From assembly GCA_008973525.1 (NCBI GenBank), contig WACJ01000516.1, positions 1,488,001-1,552,000 of the forward strand: a stretch of DNA of 64,000 nt, given 5' to 3'. This DNA is from Stenopsyche tienmushanensis. Taxonomy: Eukaryota > Arthropoda > Insecta > Trichoptera > Stenopsychidae. The translations under genes were made by a program, and so were the position numbers. Shown here one piece after another: positions 36,668 through 49,249 of the stretch. The notes under the pieces are model-generated. The model did not search any database. It was not told the DNA's origin and saw nothing but the letters and a program-made list of their open reading frames with translations. Every line of letters begins with the position of its first letter. Position 1 is the first letter of the stretch.

Positions 36668-38327
36668 CTCTGAATAGAACAACGATATTGCTTAAAAGCT
36701 ATGCTTTTAATATTGATTACATTCCAATAATATAGAGCAAGAGTGGCAAAACATATACAAAAATACTTAAAGCTGCAGAAATTGTTTATCCGGGAAATGT
36801 TGATCCTTTTCAAGCAATCTCTGTATCTAAAAATACAGTTACAAAAAAGTTGTAGATCAAAGCTCATCAAAGCACACAACACAAATTTCAACATTTTTGA
36901 AGAATTATTGGCACTATTATAGTACAAGTGCATGATACTACTACATAACAATATGTATTTAATTATATTTATGAAAATGCGTCGTCATTTATTCAAAAAG
37001 TCGTTAATTTCATAAGATCTAGAGCGACAATTCTCCGCTTTCCTAATTTAATTAGAATGCGAATATTGCACATCTGTTTTACTTGTCGTTATCGTTAACA
37101 TTTAACATAACATAACATTTAACAAAACATTTAACATAACATTTAACATAACATTTAACATAACATTTAACATAACATTTAACATAACATTTAACATAAC
37201 ATTTAACATAACATTTAACATAACATTTAACATAACATTTAACATAACATTTAACATAACATTTAACATAACATTTAACATAACATTTAACATAACATTT
37301 AACATAACATTTAACATAACATTTAACATAACATTTAACATAACATTTAACATAACATTTAACACAACATTTAACACAACATTTAACATAACATTTAACA
37401 TAACATTAATCAGCAATAAAATGAAGATAACAATATTTTCGACCGATCGTAAAATGCAAGGCGCAAATTCGTCTTATCAGCGATCTGAAAAGCGGACCGA
37501 TTGAATTTACAAACCTTATAACCACTCTGTTCTCTTTAAGGGCTTTTTGCGGCATTTTCTATGATCTGCCGCCATCTATACGTTAGGTCGGGTACTTTTG
37601 AGACTATTTTTGTATATTATTTTAAACTTATTAGTTAAATTTAAAAAATAAATCGGAAGAAGGGGGGAGTTAGATACTTGCCACGGGCACTTCATAGCCT
37701 TGTTACGGCTCTGCCAAGGTACGTTGGTTGTCCTGTTCCAAGCATCTTAAACAATTTTGGGGTTTGAAATAATTCAATTTGTCAATTTTTAATAACTGAT
37801 CCACCATAGTCCAAAACAGTTATATGATTTAAATATACGCTGCAATCAGATTATTAAAATATAAACAAGATATTTATCGATGCAAGCAGTTATTTACACT
37901 TATAAAAAAAATAACTTTTCCAGTGTAAATAAAAATGAAAATTTTATGAGCGGCCTACCTAAACTTAAATCTTTTTATTTTGGTTCATAGAAACATTTGA
38001 ATTTGACATATATGATATATTATATATATATACAAGCTTAGTGATATAATTAAAATTTATGTTAATTAATAAAATGATATTTATATTGAAAACATAAATA
38101 TAAATGTCAAATAATTTTTCATAAACGTGATTCAAATTTTTAACATATTTAATATTGTTTTTTTTTAAATCGGAGAATTCGTCGAAAATGGAAATTGTCC
38201 GCATTTACATATACGAAATGGTCGAAAATTATTACCTTTGGGCGGAAATATGGTCCACCTCTATTTGTATAGCGGTGGGCAACACTCACGATCACACTGC
38301 GCAGGGTCGAGTGTGTTGTGTATTATC
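36668..38327. other. Intergenic region between lectin and CIB1 genes
   Basis: It holds the lectin 3' UTR, the 12-bp minisatellite at 37095-37407 and the CIB1 promoter region. No further gene was recognised. Confidence 0.6.
37095..37407. repeat. 12-bp minisatellite, unit ATTTAACATAAC
   Basis: About 25 head-to-tail copies of ATTTAACATAAC cover roughly 310 bp with almost no divergence. Variants are one AACAAAAC near the left end, an offset half unit at the start, and two adjacent CAAC units near 37365-37380. Because 12 is a multiple of three, the reverse strand reads as repeated MLNV, an artefact rather than a protein. The homogeneity suggests recent expansion and probable length polymorphism. 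Confidence 0.95.
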
Positions 38328-41300
38328 ATGGGTCAGGGAAAAAGTCAATTTACTGAAGAAGAACTGCAAGATTACCAAGTAAATATCTATTGTTCATAAA
38401 ATATGGCGACTTTAATTCATAAATTTAAAAATGAATCAATATGAATATCTTAAAACAATGATACTTCCGGTCATCCAAATATTTGGCGATACTTGACAAA
38501 TACAGATTACTTTCTAATATTTTTATATGATTCGGCCTCGTTCTGTGTCAAAATGAATGTATTGATTCATCATTTTTGTAAAAAATAACTCGAGACATAT
38601 AAGCCTTTGTTCTAAATTTCCTGGAATATTTATTCGACGTATTTGTTAGCATTCTTTTGTTCATAATAAATACCTTAATTGTTTACATGCAAATTCATAC
38701 TTCAAATTTCTTTTCATATTTCTTTTTGGGTAGATATTATTTTTTGGACATATTGTTTATAATATACATAAATAATCTATATTTCTATTTTAAAAAATTA
38801 GATATTTCAAGGCAAAAAAGCAAAATGTTTATAAACATTGAAACTAAAATGTAGCCATTGAATTATAGTAAATAAGCAAACTAATAAATAATGTAAATCG
38901 TTTTTGATTTAAAAGTTTTTCTTTAAGCTCAGCACTAGAACATAATTTTTATTTTGTTTACGTAAAAATGTTTTTATATTTAATATTTAATTTAATAGTT
39001 TTTTGATTGAGTAATTTTTATTGTTGAAATTATTTTACAATCGATGCATATCTGACGATAACAACCAATCTATTGGAGATTTGCAATAAATATTATTGTA
39101 TTACAGAACTCAAAAATACAAATAAATAGGAAAAATCGTTAAATATCCATTACAATTACATTATATTACATGTAAAACGTCAATGTAATGCTCTACATTA
39201 TTTTTTTATGAAAAACTATATCTTATCCATTTTATCCGCCTATTATCACATTTACACTGTTATCATTAAGCATCGAAATTTTATAAATCTGTTTCGGTAA
39301 GTGTATATAAATTTTGAAAAGAGTTTATTAGCTGAATCACAATTAATTAACGAATGAACTAAAATACATTAAATGGTATTTAACAAAAATTTTCATGTTA
39401 CAGGATCTCACATACTTTACAAAAAAGGAAGTACTATAGTGAGTATATTTTAAATACAATTGATTTGATTCTATTATTTTATGCTGTATTATAAATATAA
39501 AGTATTGAACGCAAAAAATTGCATACACATATATATATATTTTTTTTAATTTCAGCGCTCATCAAAAATTCAAAACATTGGCACCAGAGAAAGTGGGTCA
39601 CAATAAAAATGCAAAATTACCCATGGCTAGAATTTTGCAATACCCTGAATTAAAAGTAAATCCGTTTGGTGAGAGAATATGCAAAATATTTAGTTCAAGT
39701 CATGACGGCGACTGTACGTTTGAGGACTTTTTAGACATGATGTCAGTGTTCAGCGAGGGTGCACCTAAATCAGTCAAAGCGGAACACGCTTTCCGAATAT
39801 TTGGTTTGTTATTATTTTAGTGATTCAATAATAAGGGTTACATTAATTGCATTACTTAGCTATATCTAATTTATATAACTAGATTTAAAATATGTTCAAA
39901 ATAATTTTACGACAAAAAGTAATACGTCCAAATTCATAAAAAAATCATGTATTAAACATATTTGTAAAATTAGTAAAAAATCTTCGAAATGCATTGATAT
40001 AGCCTGATTCCTGGAGGCGTTATTGCCAAGTCTGGAAGGCCTTCTCCAAGATGTTCTTTAGAGCCGATGTAACATGAGGTTGGATGGTTTTAATGATTTT
40101 CAGGACTTTTTAAGCGAGGAATCAAAAATGTCTGGGGAATTAGGTCAGGACTGTAGGGAGGCTGGGGAATCAATGGATTGCGGGTCCTGGTTAAAAAATC
40201 GTTGAAAAACAAAGGCGTTCTGGCTTAGTGCATTGTTGCAATGAAGTTTCCATACGTGTTTGTATTCAAATCTTCAGTTACGATGCGATAAATGGTTGTT
40301 TTTGTTCAATTGTAACCGTCGATCAATGTTTAAAAAATCACGCACACACGTATCATTTTCGTTGCTTCGGAATTTTGGGGCTGATGAATGCGCCATCGGA
40401 GGACTTGTAATATGGACGAGCAATCGTTCCTAAAAGCCTGTTGAATTAATAGAAATTAATGAATGCATTAAAAAAGTATTAACTTGCGATGTCTCCATTA
40501 TATCGCCATACCGTCACGAGACCGGTCACACGCATTTGAGTAACATTTTTTTCCTCCCCTTAAAATATGATTTTACAAGTTATTTAATTTGCATTTAATT
40601 GGAATCAGCACATGCAAATATATCATTATAGTGCAGCTACAAACAGTCCACTGCAGAACTATGGGCTTCTTCAATATCCATTTACAGGAAGAGGTTACAA
40701 TAATCACGTCTGTATCATACATTCACCTCCTCATTCGCTCGATATTGAAGGTAGAATTAATTCTGAGATTCATTTTGAACGCTCATCCAGGGGGTCTCCT
40801 GAACGAACGTATTGACGAACGCTTTCGCGACCGTCTCGATAGGGAATGTGGGAGCTTTGTAAAGACTGAGTAGTTTTCTTCGGGAGACAGTGGAAAACTA
40901 TTCTAGACGACATTTTTGATTCTACTGGAATGGGCTTTCTGGAGTGCAAAGAGTTCAGTCCCTCCTTTCCTCTCCAATGCGTTGCCGGGCTAGAATGAAG
41001 ACATATGTGACACTTGAGTGCATCTCAAATTTGCTCATACACTAACTGAGGATGTCTCCCCATCCTCGTACAACTTACCCGAGCGAATTCGAGACAGAGT
41101 GGTTTCCTATTTCAGGTTGACACTCTCACTTCGGCAATTTCAAAATGATATGGAAGGCAATGGAAGACAATGCTGTTATCGTTGCAAACAAAATATAACA
41201 TTATACCAGTACTAATTCAAACACATTTGAAGTGATTTTGGACAATAAGGGATCTGAGATAAACAAGAGCTGACAGATATGACACAAGTTGCATTTTTAG

Positions 41301-42809
41301 AGTCCATATTTATTCCGTTTGTTACAATATTGCATCGTCTGTTTACGCTTTGAGTATCGAAATTGACCTTCGCGAGAAACTTCAATAATTTGTTTCAGTT
41401 TAATTTCACATGCAAGATTTTTTTAAATTGGTTTAGACATCTTTTTTATAGAATTTATCACAAAGAAGAACAATTTGCAAACAAACAGAAAAATGTCAAA
41501 ACACACAAATTATACAGCAAATGGACAATAATAAAGACTTCAATTATCTTACTTAGGAGACTTACTCACTTATGTGATAATACAACACATGCAATTAAAC
41601 TAGATGTGGTTAACAACAACGTGCATTAAATAGAAATACTTTGAAAACCATGTCGAAGTGGTAAATAATGGTCCCAAAGGAGTCGCAAAAAGTCAATTAC
41701 AAAAATTAAAATGAATGTTTCTTGTTTGCCTCTAATACTAATAAATTAACCCAATGAATACTGCTAGCAAAGAACTTGAAATTTGTAAAATTTCATAACA
41801 CTTTAACATGCCAATGTCTTAAAATGATTTTTTAAAATGTAGTTTTATATTGTTTTTTTCCAAATTCCATAGTAATATTGAAAATCAAAATGTGGTTCGT
41901 GTACCAAAAAAGAAAGTTGAAATGTGTTTAGATGAACATATTTATTAAATAAAAAACAATACAAATTATCAAATATTGTTTTCGATAACAATGAAGTATT
42001 TTGTTATAAAAACTTATACTTTGTTGGCAGCGAATATTCATATTCAATAACAAAATATGCATTTTTTTGGTTAAATTAAATATTAGCGACATCTGTATAG
42101 AACATATTACATAAATACATTAGAGTAAATATAAAATTTAACATGATTTTTGTGGATAAAGTTGAAATCACAGATCTGTGCGCCCTGACTTAATACTCTC
42201 AGAATCATAAATCTGAGCGGCCCGTATTTATTGGGTCAACAGTGTAAATTTGTTAATCTTTTTTACTGGTATTTCAATATAGCTTTATCACTGATTAGAC
42301 AAAAATACGCTTAATTAACTCCTACAGTTACATAATAGATTTTTATGACGATCTTAAAAATGTAATTTGTTTATAATTCCAGATTATGATGGCGATGATA
42401 TGTTAGGGGTATCAGATTTAAGACAAATTATAGAGAAATTGTGTGGTACAGAAAAACTTTCAGAATGGGAAATGCAACATCTCATACAGAATATACTGGA
42501 AGAAGCAGATCTTGATGATGATGGTGCTTTGTCATTTGCTGAATTTGAACATATAATCGATAAAAGCTCAGACTTTTCACAGTGAGTATTTTATTACAAC
42601 CATGAAATATCGTCCGATATCAATACATTGAAATCTCTTACTATATTCTATACTCATAGTTGCATTGCTTCAATATGAATGATCATGAACATATTCTTAC
42701 CGTTAATATTAATTTACACTAAAAAAATATATACTGTTCGTATTAAATAACATTCAATGCTTAATTTTGTTATTTTTATTTTTGCAGTGCGTTTAGAATT
42801 CGACTTTAA
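38328..42809 (+). CDS. CIB1: Calcium and integrin-binding protein, CIB1-like
   Basis: Five exons (38328-38378, 39404-39438, 39556-39803, 42383-42581, 42788-42809) join in phase to 184 residues, the usual length. CIB proteins are EF-hand calcium sensors that bind integrin tails and kinases. The N-terminus MGQGKS fits an N-myristoylation signal (Gly2, Ser6). DLTYFTKKEV and NPFGERICKIFS match the family. EF-hand 3 is residues 112-123 (DYDGDDMLGVSD), with Asp at the central position where Gly is usual and the family's Asp at position 12. EF-hand 4 is residues 154-165 (DLDDDGALSFAE), canonical. The C-terminus is HAFRIRL. It is closer in wording to CIB1 than to CIB2, but the paralogue call should be checked. 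Intron 3 contains mariner and repeat copies. Confidence 0.92.
40003..40400 (-). pseudogene. Mariner transposase relic in the CIB1 intron
   Basis: The reverse strand reads DRRLQLNKNNHLSHRN near the N-terminal helix-turn-helix block, then jumps to LHCNNALSQNAFVFQRFF and a proline/serine stretch matching HxDNAxxH...PPYSPDLAP. It ends near PSRLGNNASRN. The middle of the gene, including the first two catalytic Asp blocks, is deleted, and stops occur throughout. It lies antisense to CIB1. Confidence 0.6.
40490..40625. repeat. Interspersed repeat R5, copy 1
   Basis: It matches 55165-55345, most clearly in 'tttacaagttattt', 'gcatttaattggaat' and 'cagcacatgcaaata'. The class is unknown. Confidence 0.55.
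40780..41018 (+). repeat. Interspersed repeat R2, copy 3
   Basis: It is closely related to 35145-35373, with the same short coding-like tail (NERIDERFRDRLDRECG, then VKTE and stop) and the same non-coding 3' part ending 'gttgccgggctagaatgaag'. Substitutions between the two copies leave the tail in frame in both. Confidence 0.65.
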
Positions 42810-43181
42810 TCTACTAGTAAGAACTGAGACTGATGATACTTTCGATGCCATAGTAGTTATTATTTTTTGTTCTTGTTTCTGATTTTTTTAAGCATTTAAT
42901 ATTATTTAAATCTTTATTTTTTGTTATAAACTTTTAAGTGTCATATATATATAAAATAAATACTCACTTATTAAAAAAATGTTTTTATTGCACCTAATTT
43001 AAATCATCTTTGTTTATTTGTGACATTGATTTGTGATTGTACATGATATTGGACAATTTGAACATTATATTTATGAAAGGTCTTATAACTTATACTCAAA
43101 AAATAATAGTAAAAATTTTATATAAAAATTGGAATATTTGTGACATTTGTTTTTATATCCAATCAGACTTTGGTGTTAAAA
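42810..43181. other. Shared 3' region between CIB1 and OSTC
   Basis: The 372 bp between the two convergent stop codons contain AATAAA for CIB1 at 42955-42960. The reverse-strand signals TTTATT for OSTC lie at 42984-42989 and 43013-43018. The two transcripts must end within tens of bases of each other or overlap. Confidence 0.6.
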
Positions 43182-44088
43182 TTAACCCTGTAAATATCCT
43201 GGAAGTTTCATGCGCATGAAAATCCACGTTGTGAAATATGACACTAGAATACACAAGAAACCTACAGAAATCAAAAGTATTCTATTCAATTTCGGTGTGG
43301 AAGGATTATGCGTTCTGTCTAAGATAATAAACCCTAGACCACCCATTGAAAACAGAAAACTGGAAGCCAATCCTTCCATTATATATTGGCCGTTTACTCT
43401 GTTTGGCATGAAAGCTACGGGCCTGGAATGTCCATGTTCATCTGTTGTCGATCCCACACCTGGTGGTTCTACAATTACATCAAATATGATGCCTGGAAAA
43501 ACAATATTAAATACTTATATTAATATTATAATACAATTATTATAGCAATATGAATAATTACTAAAAAAAATCTACTAAATAATATTTTTAACGAGTATGG
43601 ATTTAAATGTATCTTAAAAATCTATTTGGATATAAATAAGAATATTTACCCTCTTGTATAAGTATTAAATATATATTTAGATCATTATTTAAAATTACAC
43701 TACATAACTTCAAATATGAAGCGAATGTCATTTTTGACATTATCATACAAGGTGCAATTACTAAATATTTCATATTGAAATTATATCATATAAGCATAAA
43801 TTTAGAGACAATCCAGTGATTACTTTCTATCGATGTCAACAAATCACTAATGGCATAATTTAATAAGTCATGAAACCACATGAATATATAGAAAATATAT
43901 GAAATTCATAGATCTTGAAAGATAATCAAGGGTTATGTTTACAGCTTACCACCGGTAACCAGGAAGTACGAAACGAGTATTAATGAAAAGACTAGCATCG
44001 CCGAAGGTGCGTGAAGCCATGATGGTCTTCTGAGCTTCAACGGAGGTACTTCTAATATCAAAAACGGCAATGAATACAAGGCTTCCAT
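43182..44088 (-). CDS. OSTC: Oligosaccharyltransferase complex subunit OSTC
   Basis: Exon 1 is 44088-43950 (ATG at 44088-44086) and exon 2 is 43492-43182. They join as ACC GGT G|GC ATC, giving 149 residues, the same length as the human protein. OSTC is a small ER-membrane accessory subunit of the STT3A form of oligosaccharyltransferase that links it to the translocon during N-glycosylation. The N-terminus [15 protein letters not shown], then [11 protein letters not shown] and [45 protein letters not shown] and the end [11 protein letters not shown], are the conserved family blocks. Three hydrophobic segments are visible (about residues 30-50, 84-102 and 116-136). Its 3' end faces CIB1. The overlapping open frame at 43946-44152 in another frame is a shadow. 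Confidence 0.95.
43493..43949 (-). other. OSTC intron
   Basis: A 457-bp AT-rich intron between G|GTAAGC and CAG|GC on the reverse strand. No repeat or gene was recognised in it. Confidence 0.8.
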
Positions 44089-44780
44089 CGTCACCAAACT
44101 TACTGCGTGGACCGGCGACTATTACGATCTTAGCATCATATATTTCAGCCATAATTGGCCGTCATTTTGAGCGGTGCTAATTTGCTCAACATCCAAGGAA
44201 GATTTACAATGCAATATTCTTGATCGATCTCAAGTTTATTACCAATACTTCTTAAGTTCTTCATTTTAAATATTTATTTTTATATTTCAATCGTAATTTT
44301 TAATATAATTATTTAAAATCATGCAATTTTTTTTTGGTTTTATAAGATTAAGTTTGAAGTTTTAAAATTTCATCATGAATGAACTAAATATCTAAGTGGA
44401 ATTAAAAAAGATTTAACATTTAATACAGCGCAATAAAAAAAATAAGATTCCAGAATTATTGAAGCTGAAATGATAATCAAGATAATATTTAATATAATTA
44501 AATCCTTTATCGTTGAATTTATTCTTATTAGTCACTATATTATTTTTATATTAAGATAATATTAACGAAAATAAATTTCATGATTGACCGACAGAGATGT
44601 ATATTTATTTTATATGGCAATTTAATGATCACAGTACACGTCAGGCAAAAATCAGTTGTCAGTGGTATGTGTTAGGGGTGTGGAGTTTCTGTCGAATTCG
44701 AAATAAACTATAATGAATTGTGTATTGAAATGCTTTATAACATGAAGCTTAGGTTGAGTGATGTCTGCAAAAGCATATTA
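44089..44780. other. Region between OSTC and the candidate gene, possible shared promoter
   Basis: About 690 bp separate the OSTC start (reverse) from the candidate start at 44781 (forward). Nothing specific was recognised apart from AT-rich sequence and one CAGTTGTCAGTGGT stretch near 44652-44665 that resembles an initiator on the + strand. Confidence 0.4.
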
Positions 44781-45122
44781 ATGGTGACTTTCCTGTCAAG
44801 GTAGTCGAATGTTAATTGACAGTTATATTTATAACCTCTCAGTTTGACCGTTTAAAAGCATACTTATTTTTTCAGCTGCGTTTTGTTTACACTCAACTAT
44901 GCCGACTCCGTACACGATCATCTGGAAGTTGTTAACTTAACTGACTATCAAACTGATGAAATTAACGTTTCCGATCACAAGAATGATGAAATACGAGACG
45001 AATACGGTCCTCCTATTGAGGCTGTTGAACCCAAGTTAGATCCACAATTGGGTTCAACAATCAACCAAGAATATGTCTTCGCCGATGCTCTTTCACAAAA
45101 TTCAGGCATATCTAATGGGTGA
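44781..45122 (+). CDS. Candidate small acidic, possibly secreted protein
   Basis: The exon at 44876-45122 follows TTTTTTCAG and stays open for about 80 codons. Its peptide is acidic and polar (VVNLTDYQTDEINVSD, DEYGPPIEAVEPKLD, NQEYVFADALSQ), unlike random AT-rich sequence. ATG 44781 with MVTFLS and a donor AG|GTAGTC at 44801/44802 joins in phase across a 74-bp intron. This gives MVTFLSSCVLFTLNYA, a weak signal-peptide-like start, and about 88 residues to the TGA at 45120-45122. Alternatively GG|GTGAGT at 45118 is a donor to an exon not found. No family was recognised. The second exon is plausible, the first is inferred. Confidence 0.4.
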
Positions 45123-48100
45123 GTTATTTAAATAAATAAAAAACATTTTTATAGCATATTGATTGACATACATTGCTTTTGTATATTACATTTTTTTTTA
45201 AAATCAGATATTAAAATAAGTTTAGCACCATGCCTTATAATATAATAATTTAATTTATCGTTTTTATTCAATCTTTTTTTATAACTATGAATACTTAATG
45301 AATCATCGTTGTTATCAATTGGAGTTTAGTTTAGTTTTAATCAAACAATAAAGTACTTCTTCTAAAAATCTTGTGGTTTTTATTGTTTGTATTGTAAACA
45401 TTGCACTCTGATAGAACACAATAAAATCAGAGAAACATGTATTAAATTTAAAAAACAGCATCTTAATGCTATTATATAGGTTTTGAAAAGTGCAAATATT
45501 GAGTATATGTGTTATGTATATATTGGTGTAATTGCACTCTTATTACCATATGTCCTTATAAAATCATATTTTTAATCGTACTTTTAAAAAATTGTTACAT
45601 TAAGCTACGTTTTAATGATCAACTATATAATTTATTTATGCATTGATATCTTTAATTTTTAAAATTTAATTTATAAAAATTCTGTAATGAAAATTCTTTT
45701 ATTCCCATTTTTAAAAAAGTGATGAATTAATCAAACTCAATAATTGTCACCCAAGTATTTTTATATTTACATACAAACACATTTCGTTGGAAAGCAATGC
45801 GGTAGATAAAAAATAATCATGTATGAAGATTGAACTATTTTTTTATGATACAAACATTCTTAAACGGAGTTTCATCATGGTCCAAAGTTTCCTTAAAATA
45901 GACAGATGAATTAAATAATGGCTAAATAAAAATCAACATTCAAACAGCTTGCTTTTCATAATTAATTATAATGGACTTTTTTTAGATGGACGGTGATTCA
46001 AAGTGAATTTAAATTCTATGAATACATAAATAAATTCATAATATATGGCTTAAATACTGACGAAAAAACTAGTTAGAAGCTTAGTGGATAGACTAGAAGC
46101 TTAGAAATTTTAGGATAATTTTGGGATATTTGGTCTTACAATCTTTTACACTCTATTTTAATAGATTTAAGTTTTTAAAATGAAGCCTATATAGTTTTTT
46201 GCAATCTATTTTAGGACCTATAAAGGCTTTTATATACATGAGAGTCATTTAAACATTTGAATGCAGCTAGAACATGCAATTTAAAACTCTCATTGTTACA
46301 TATGGGAACCAGTTCTTTGTGTCATTCATACATTATGTTCATGAATCCAACTTACAGACAATGCTAAAGTAAAAATTAGATTCATACAAATGAAACATGT
46401 TTATTTTAATCTTTTAAAAACGGCAAATTGACCGTCTTGGTGAACGTTTTAAGACATTATCAATTTTACTATGACATTTAATCTACACATCATATTTGAA
46501 AAATATATGATTGCCAAGTATGCCGATGCTCAGATAAGTCTATGATAAAGTGTATTTTACATTTTGTGTCATTCATACTACAAGACAAATAAATATGATT
46601 CACATACTCTTAATAATTAAGTTTTGATGCCAAATAATATTGGCCGTAATTTCCTAGTTACTTTATTTCGTGTCATGATGGATGAATTTCACTTCTTTGA
46701 ATTTAAATTGAGCGTTCCTTCGTAAAAAGTAAACATATATATCTTGATGCTTCAATTGAATGAAATATTAGATGATATCAATGATATTCTTATGGTGTGA
46801 TTGTGTATATAAATTTGTATAAAATTCTTCAAAAGTAACATTTAAAAAGCATATTATTTAGGATGGATATACATAGATTAAAAGGATAAGATAAATATGT
46901 CAGTCTTTACGATGTGCTTTTTTCTCTTCAATTAATCAATATTAATTATTACATGCTTTGTGAATATAAAATGTTTTTGGGACGTCAAGTTTTTCTTTGC
47001 CAAAGTTTTATGCGTTTGTGATACACTTCCACAAAATTAGCCTCGCCGTAAATAGATTTGATAGCTTTATTTTATGTAAAACACTTTTCTACGCTGTATG
47101 TCAACCAGGCTAATGTTTATCGTCATCGATTAAAATTATATTCTCGTTTAGACGCGTAAGTGTATAAAGTTTATAGTTATTTTCATGAGGTTCGCATATG
47201 TGGACTGACTGGAAAAATTATACTTAGAACGGAATGTCGGTATTCCCTTTCCTCACGGGAAAGTCCGATGTGCTGTATGATGAAATTAATTTTCACCATA
47301 AGTATGTGCATCTCACGTATTAAAATACTCAGCGAGATTTAAACGAAGCACATACCGTGTACCAGTTATTTCTAAATTTAACCACTTCATTGAGTTAATT
47401 GGATGTGGGACGCATTTCATTCAAACACAATAGATTTGATATTATGTAGTGGAGATAATTTTTAATGTTGAATTATTCATAGCCTTTGTAATAACGATTA
47501 TTGATTGTTGTGTGCTTTAATATATTAAAGGCAATTTGTTAAGTGTTTTTTCATCAAACGAATACATTTTTTCTTTGTATTCATTTTTACATTTTCGTAA
47601 CAAAACTCTATCCAATTAATGAACTTGTTTTTTTTTAGTTCAAACTTTATTTTGAATTCTTTGTATACTGTTCTGAAGAATTATCAATTCGATTAGTCAG
47701 TAAATTCAGAATAACGTCATACATTATTCAATGTTTCAATGCATTTTAAATCAGGGTTCAAAGTTCTATACATGCCAATTGAAACATAATTCAAATGTGT
47801 TTTTTAAAGAGATTTCCGGGTCATCTTTATCTGGGACCCCAAAATACCAGATACCAGGAGGTGTTATTCAAGTTTTTTTTTTTAAATACAGTATTGATAT
47901 CATTTATATCAGATTAATGAAACATGATTCAAAGCCAGTTATTCAGTACCTTAAAGAATACCTTGTGAAGAGTTAAACCATCATTATTGATTGTATTTGA
48001 TGTTTCATCTGGATTAAGTGGATTAAATATTATCGATAGTTTGGGACTTGTTTTAAATTTGAATTTCGTTATATTCAAATCTTATAATTTGCACCAAATA

Positions 48101-49076
48101 ATGATAGTTGCAAACTTGTACTAATTATTGTCAATTAATGCATTTTGAATATTTTGTTTTAGTTATAAGATAATTAATTCTATCAAGATAAAATATTATA
48201 TGAGGTCTATATGAACATCGGAATTCCTATCATAGATAACAATTTCATTTAAATTTGTTAGTCATATCATCGATTTTTTTTCCTTTATCATAGATCTCAT
48301 CATTTTTTGATTGACTCATTCCATTAAGCGATGCAATCTATATTGTATTGATCTATATTATGCTCGAGTACTTCTGATAAACATCCAGCATAAATTATAT
48401 TATTGATACCTTCGCACAGCCCTAATCTTCAAGAGCTTATTTGCTAACTGTCATATTCTAGCACGTGTACAAGCAAGAATAGAAGACTCATGAATACGAT
48501 ATTTTAGTATTACGCCAGGGACGTCCGTCAAACGTACGTCATTTACTAATTATTCGCTCGTGTAACATTTGTGGTTTGTTTTGTTTTTATAGCTATTTTT
48601 GAAGCTTATACAAGATTTTTTTATACAACAAGAAACAAGGAAATTCTTTCAGAAACGTGAAATACATGCTGAAGGATTGACAGATTGAATGATGATTCTA
48701 AATGTATTATGTATTTGTAAACGATACGACTTGAGGCCTTCGATCGCTTGTTAACGATCGAATTGTAACGCATAAAACAGTGGAATTTTTGATACTTTGT
48801 ACTTCGTTCATCAACTTAAATGTTACCAAAATGTCACGTTACACTTCATAAGTTTACACATACAGAATAACGTAGAGACCCGCTTCAAAAAAACTAAACG
48901 TAAACAGTTATTGCCACGCATTAATTTCTGCTTCAAATCGAGTGGTGAGTGAGAGTCACCTCTCGAGTACTTATCATTAAAATTACCATATTGTTGTGAC
49001 ATTTTGACACTTATTATTTTAAGGTTGGTACTAAAAATCATATGGATTTGTTAATAGTGGCGCCAACTATATGTCA
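45123..49076. other. Gene-poor AT-rich stretch
   Basis: Four kilobases without a recognisable gene, splice-bounded exon or repeat family. Short open frames at 47160-47342 and 47731-47976 have no family resemblance. An AATAAA at 45346-45351 could serve the candidate gene upstream. Confidence 0.45.
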
Positions 49077-49215
49077 TCCTACGAACTTATTGAGTGATGT
49101 GTTAAGTCATCTTCGACCCGGATGATGGCATTGAGTCTGGTGACAAACGCGTTGTATGCTGTACGAGTGTTAGTCGCCGGAATATGTTTCCATTATTTTG
49201 AAGACTTGCCTTAAA
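49077..49215 (-). pseudogene. Tc1-like transposase C-terminal relic and terminal repeat
   Basis: The reverse strand from about 49215 reads IPATNTRTAYNAFVTRLNAI then IRVEDD. This resembles the final Tc1 block (IPQ...LVxSMPRRxxAVIxAxGG) that precedes the 3' terminus. It is followed by TAACACATCACTCAATAAG, the same end sequence as the inverted repeat at 34206-34225. The match is short, so the call is tentative. Confidence 0.35.
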
Positions 49216-49249
49216 GAAATCTAATTCTAATTCGTTTCTGCTGAGACAC

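Larger units (their letters stand above)
39804..42382 (+). other. Large CIB1 intron with repeats
   Basis: This 2.6-kb intron separates the pre-EF-hand part from EF-hand 3. It contains a mariner relic (40003-40400), R5 (40490-40625) and R2 (40780-41018). The remaining open frames, such as 41363-41629, show no family resemblance. Confidence 0.75.

Noticed and set aside
36338..36682. Reverse-strand open frames opposite the lectin domain
   Set aside because: Shadows of the lectin coding exon, which has clear homology on the + strand.
37095..37407. CRISPR-like array
   Set aside because: Direct 12-bp tandem units with no spacers in an insect-like genome.
37102..37416. Reverse-strand open frame reading MLNV over and over
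   Set aside because: A pure by-product of the 12-bp tandem repeat, whose unit length is a multiple of three.
43946..44152. Reverse-strand frame beginning MAEIYDAK
   Set aside because: It overlaps OSTC exon 1 in another frame. The OSTC frame matches the family and splices correctly.
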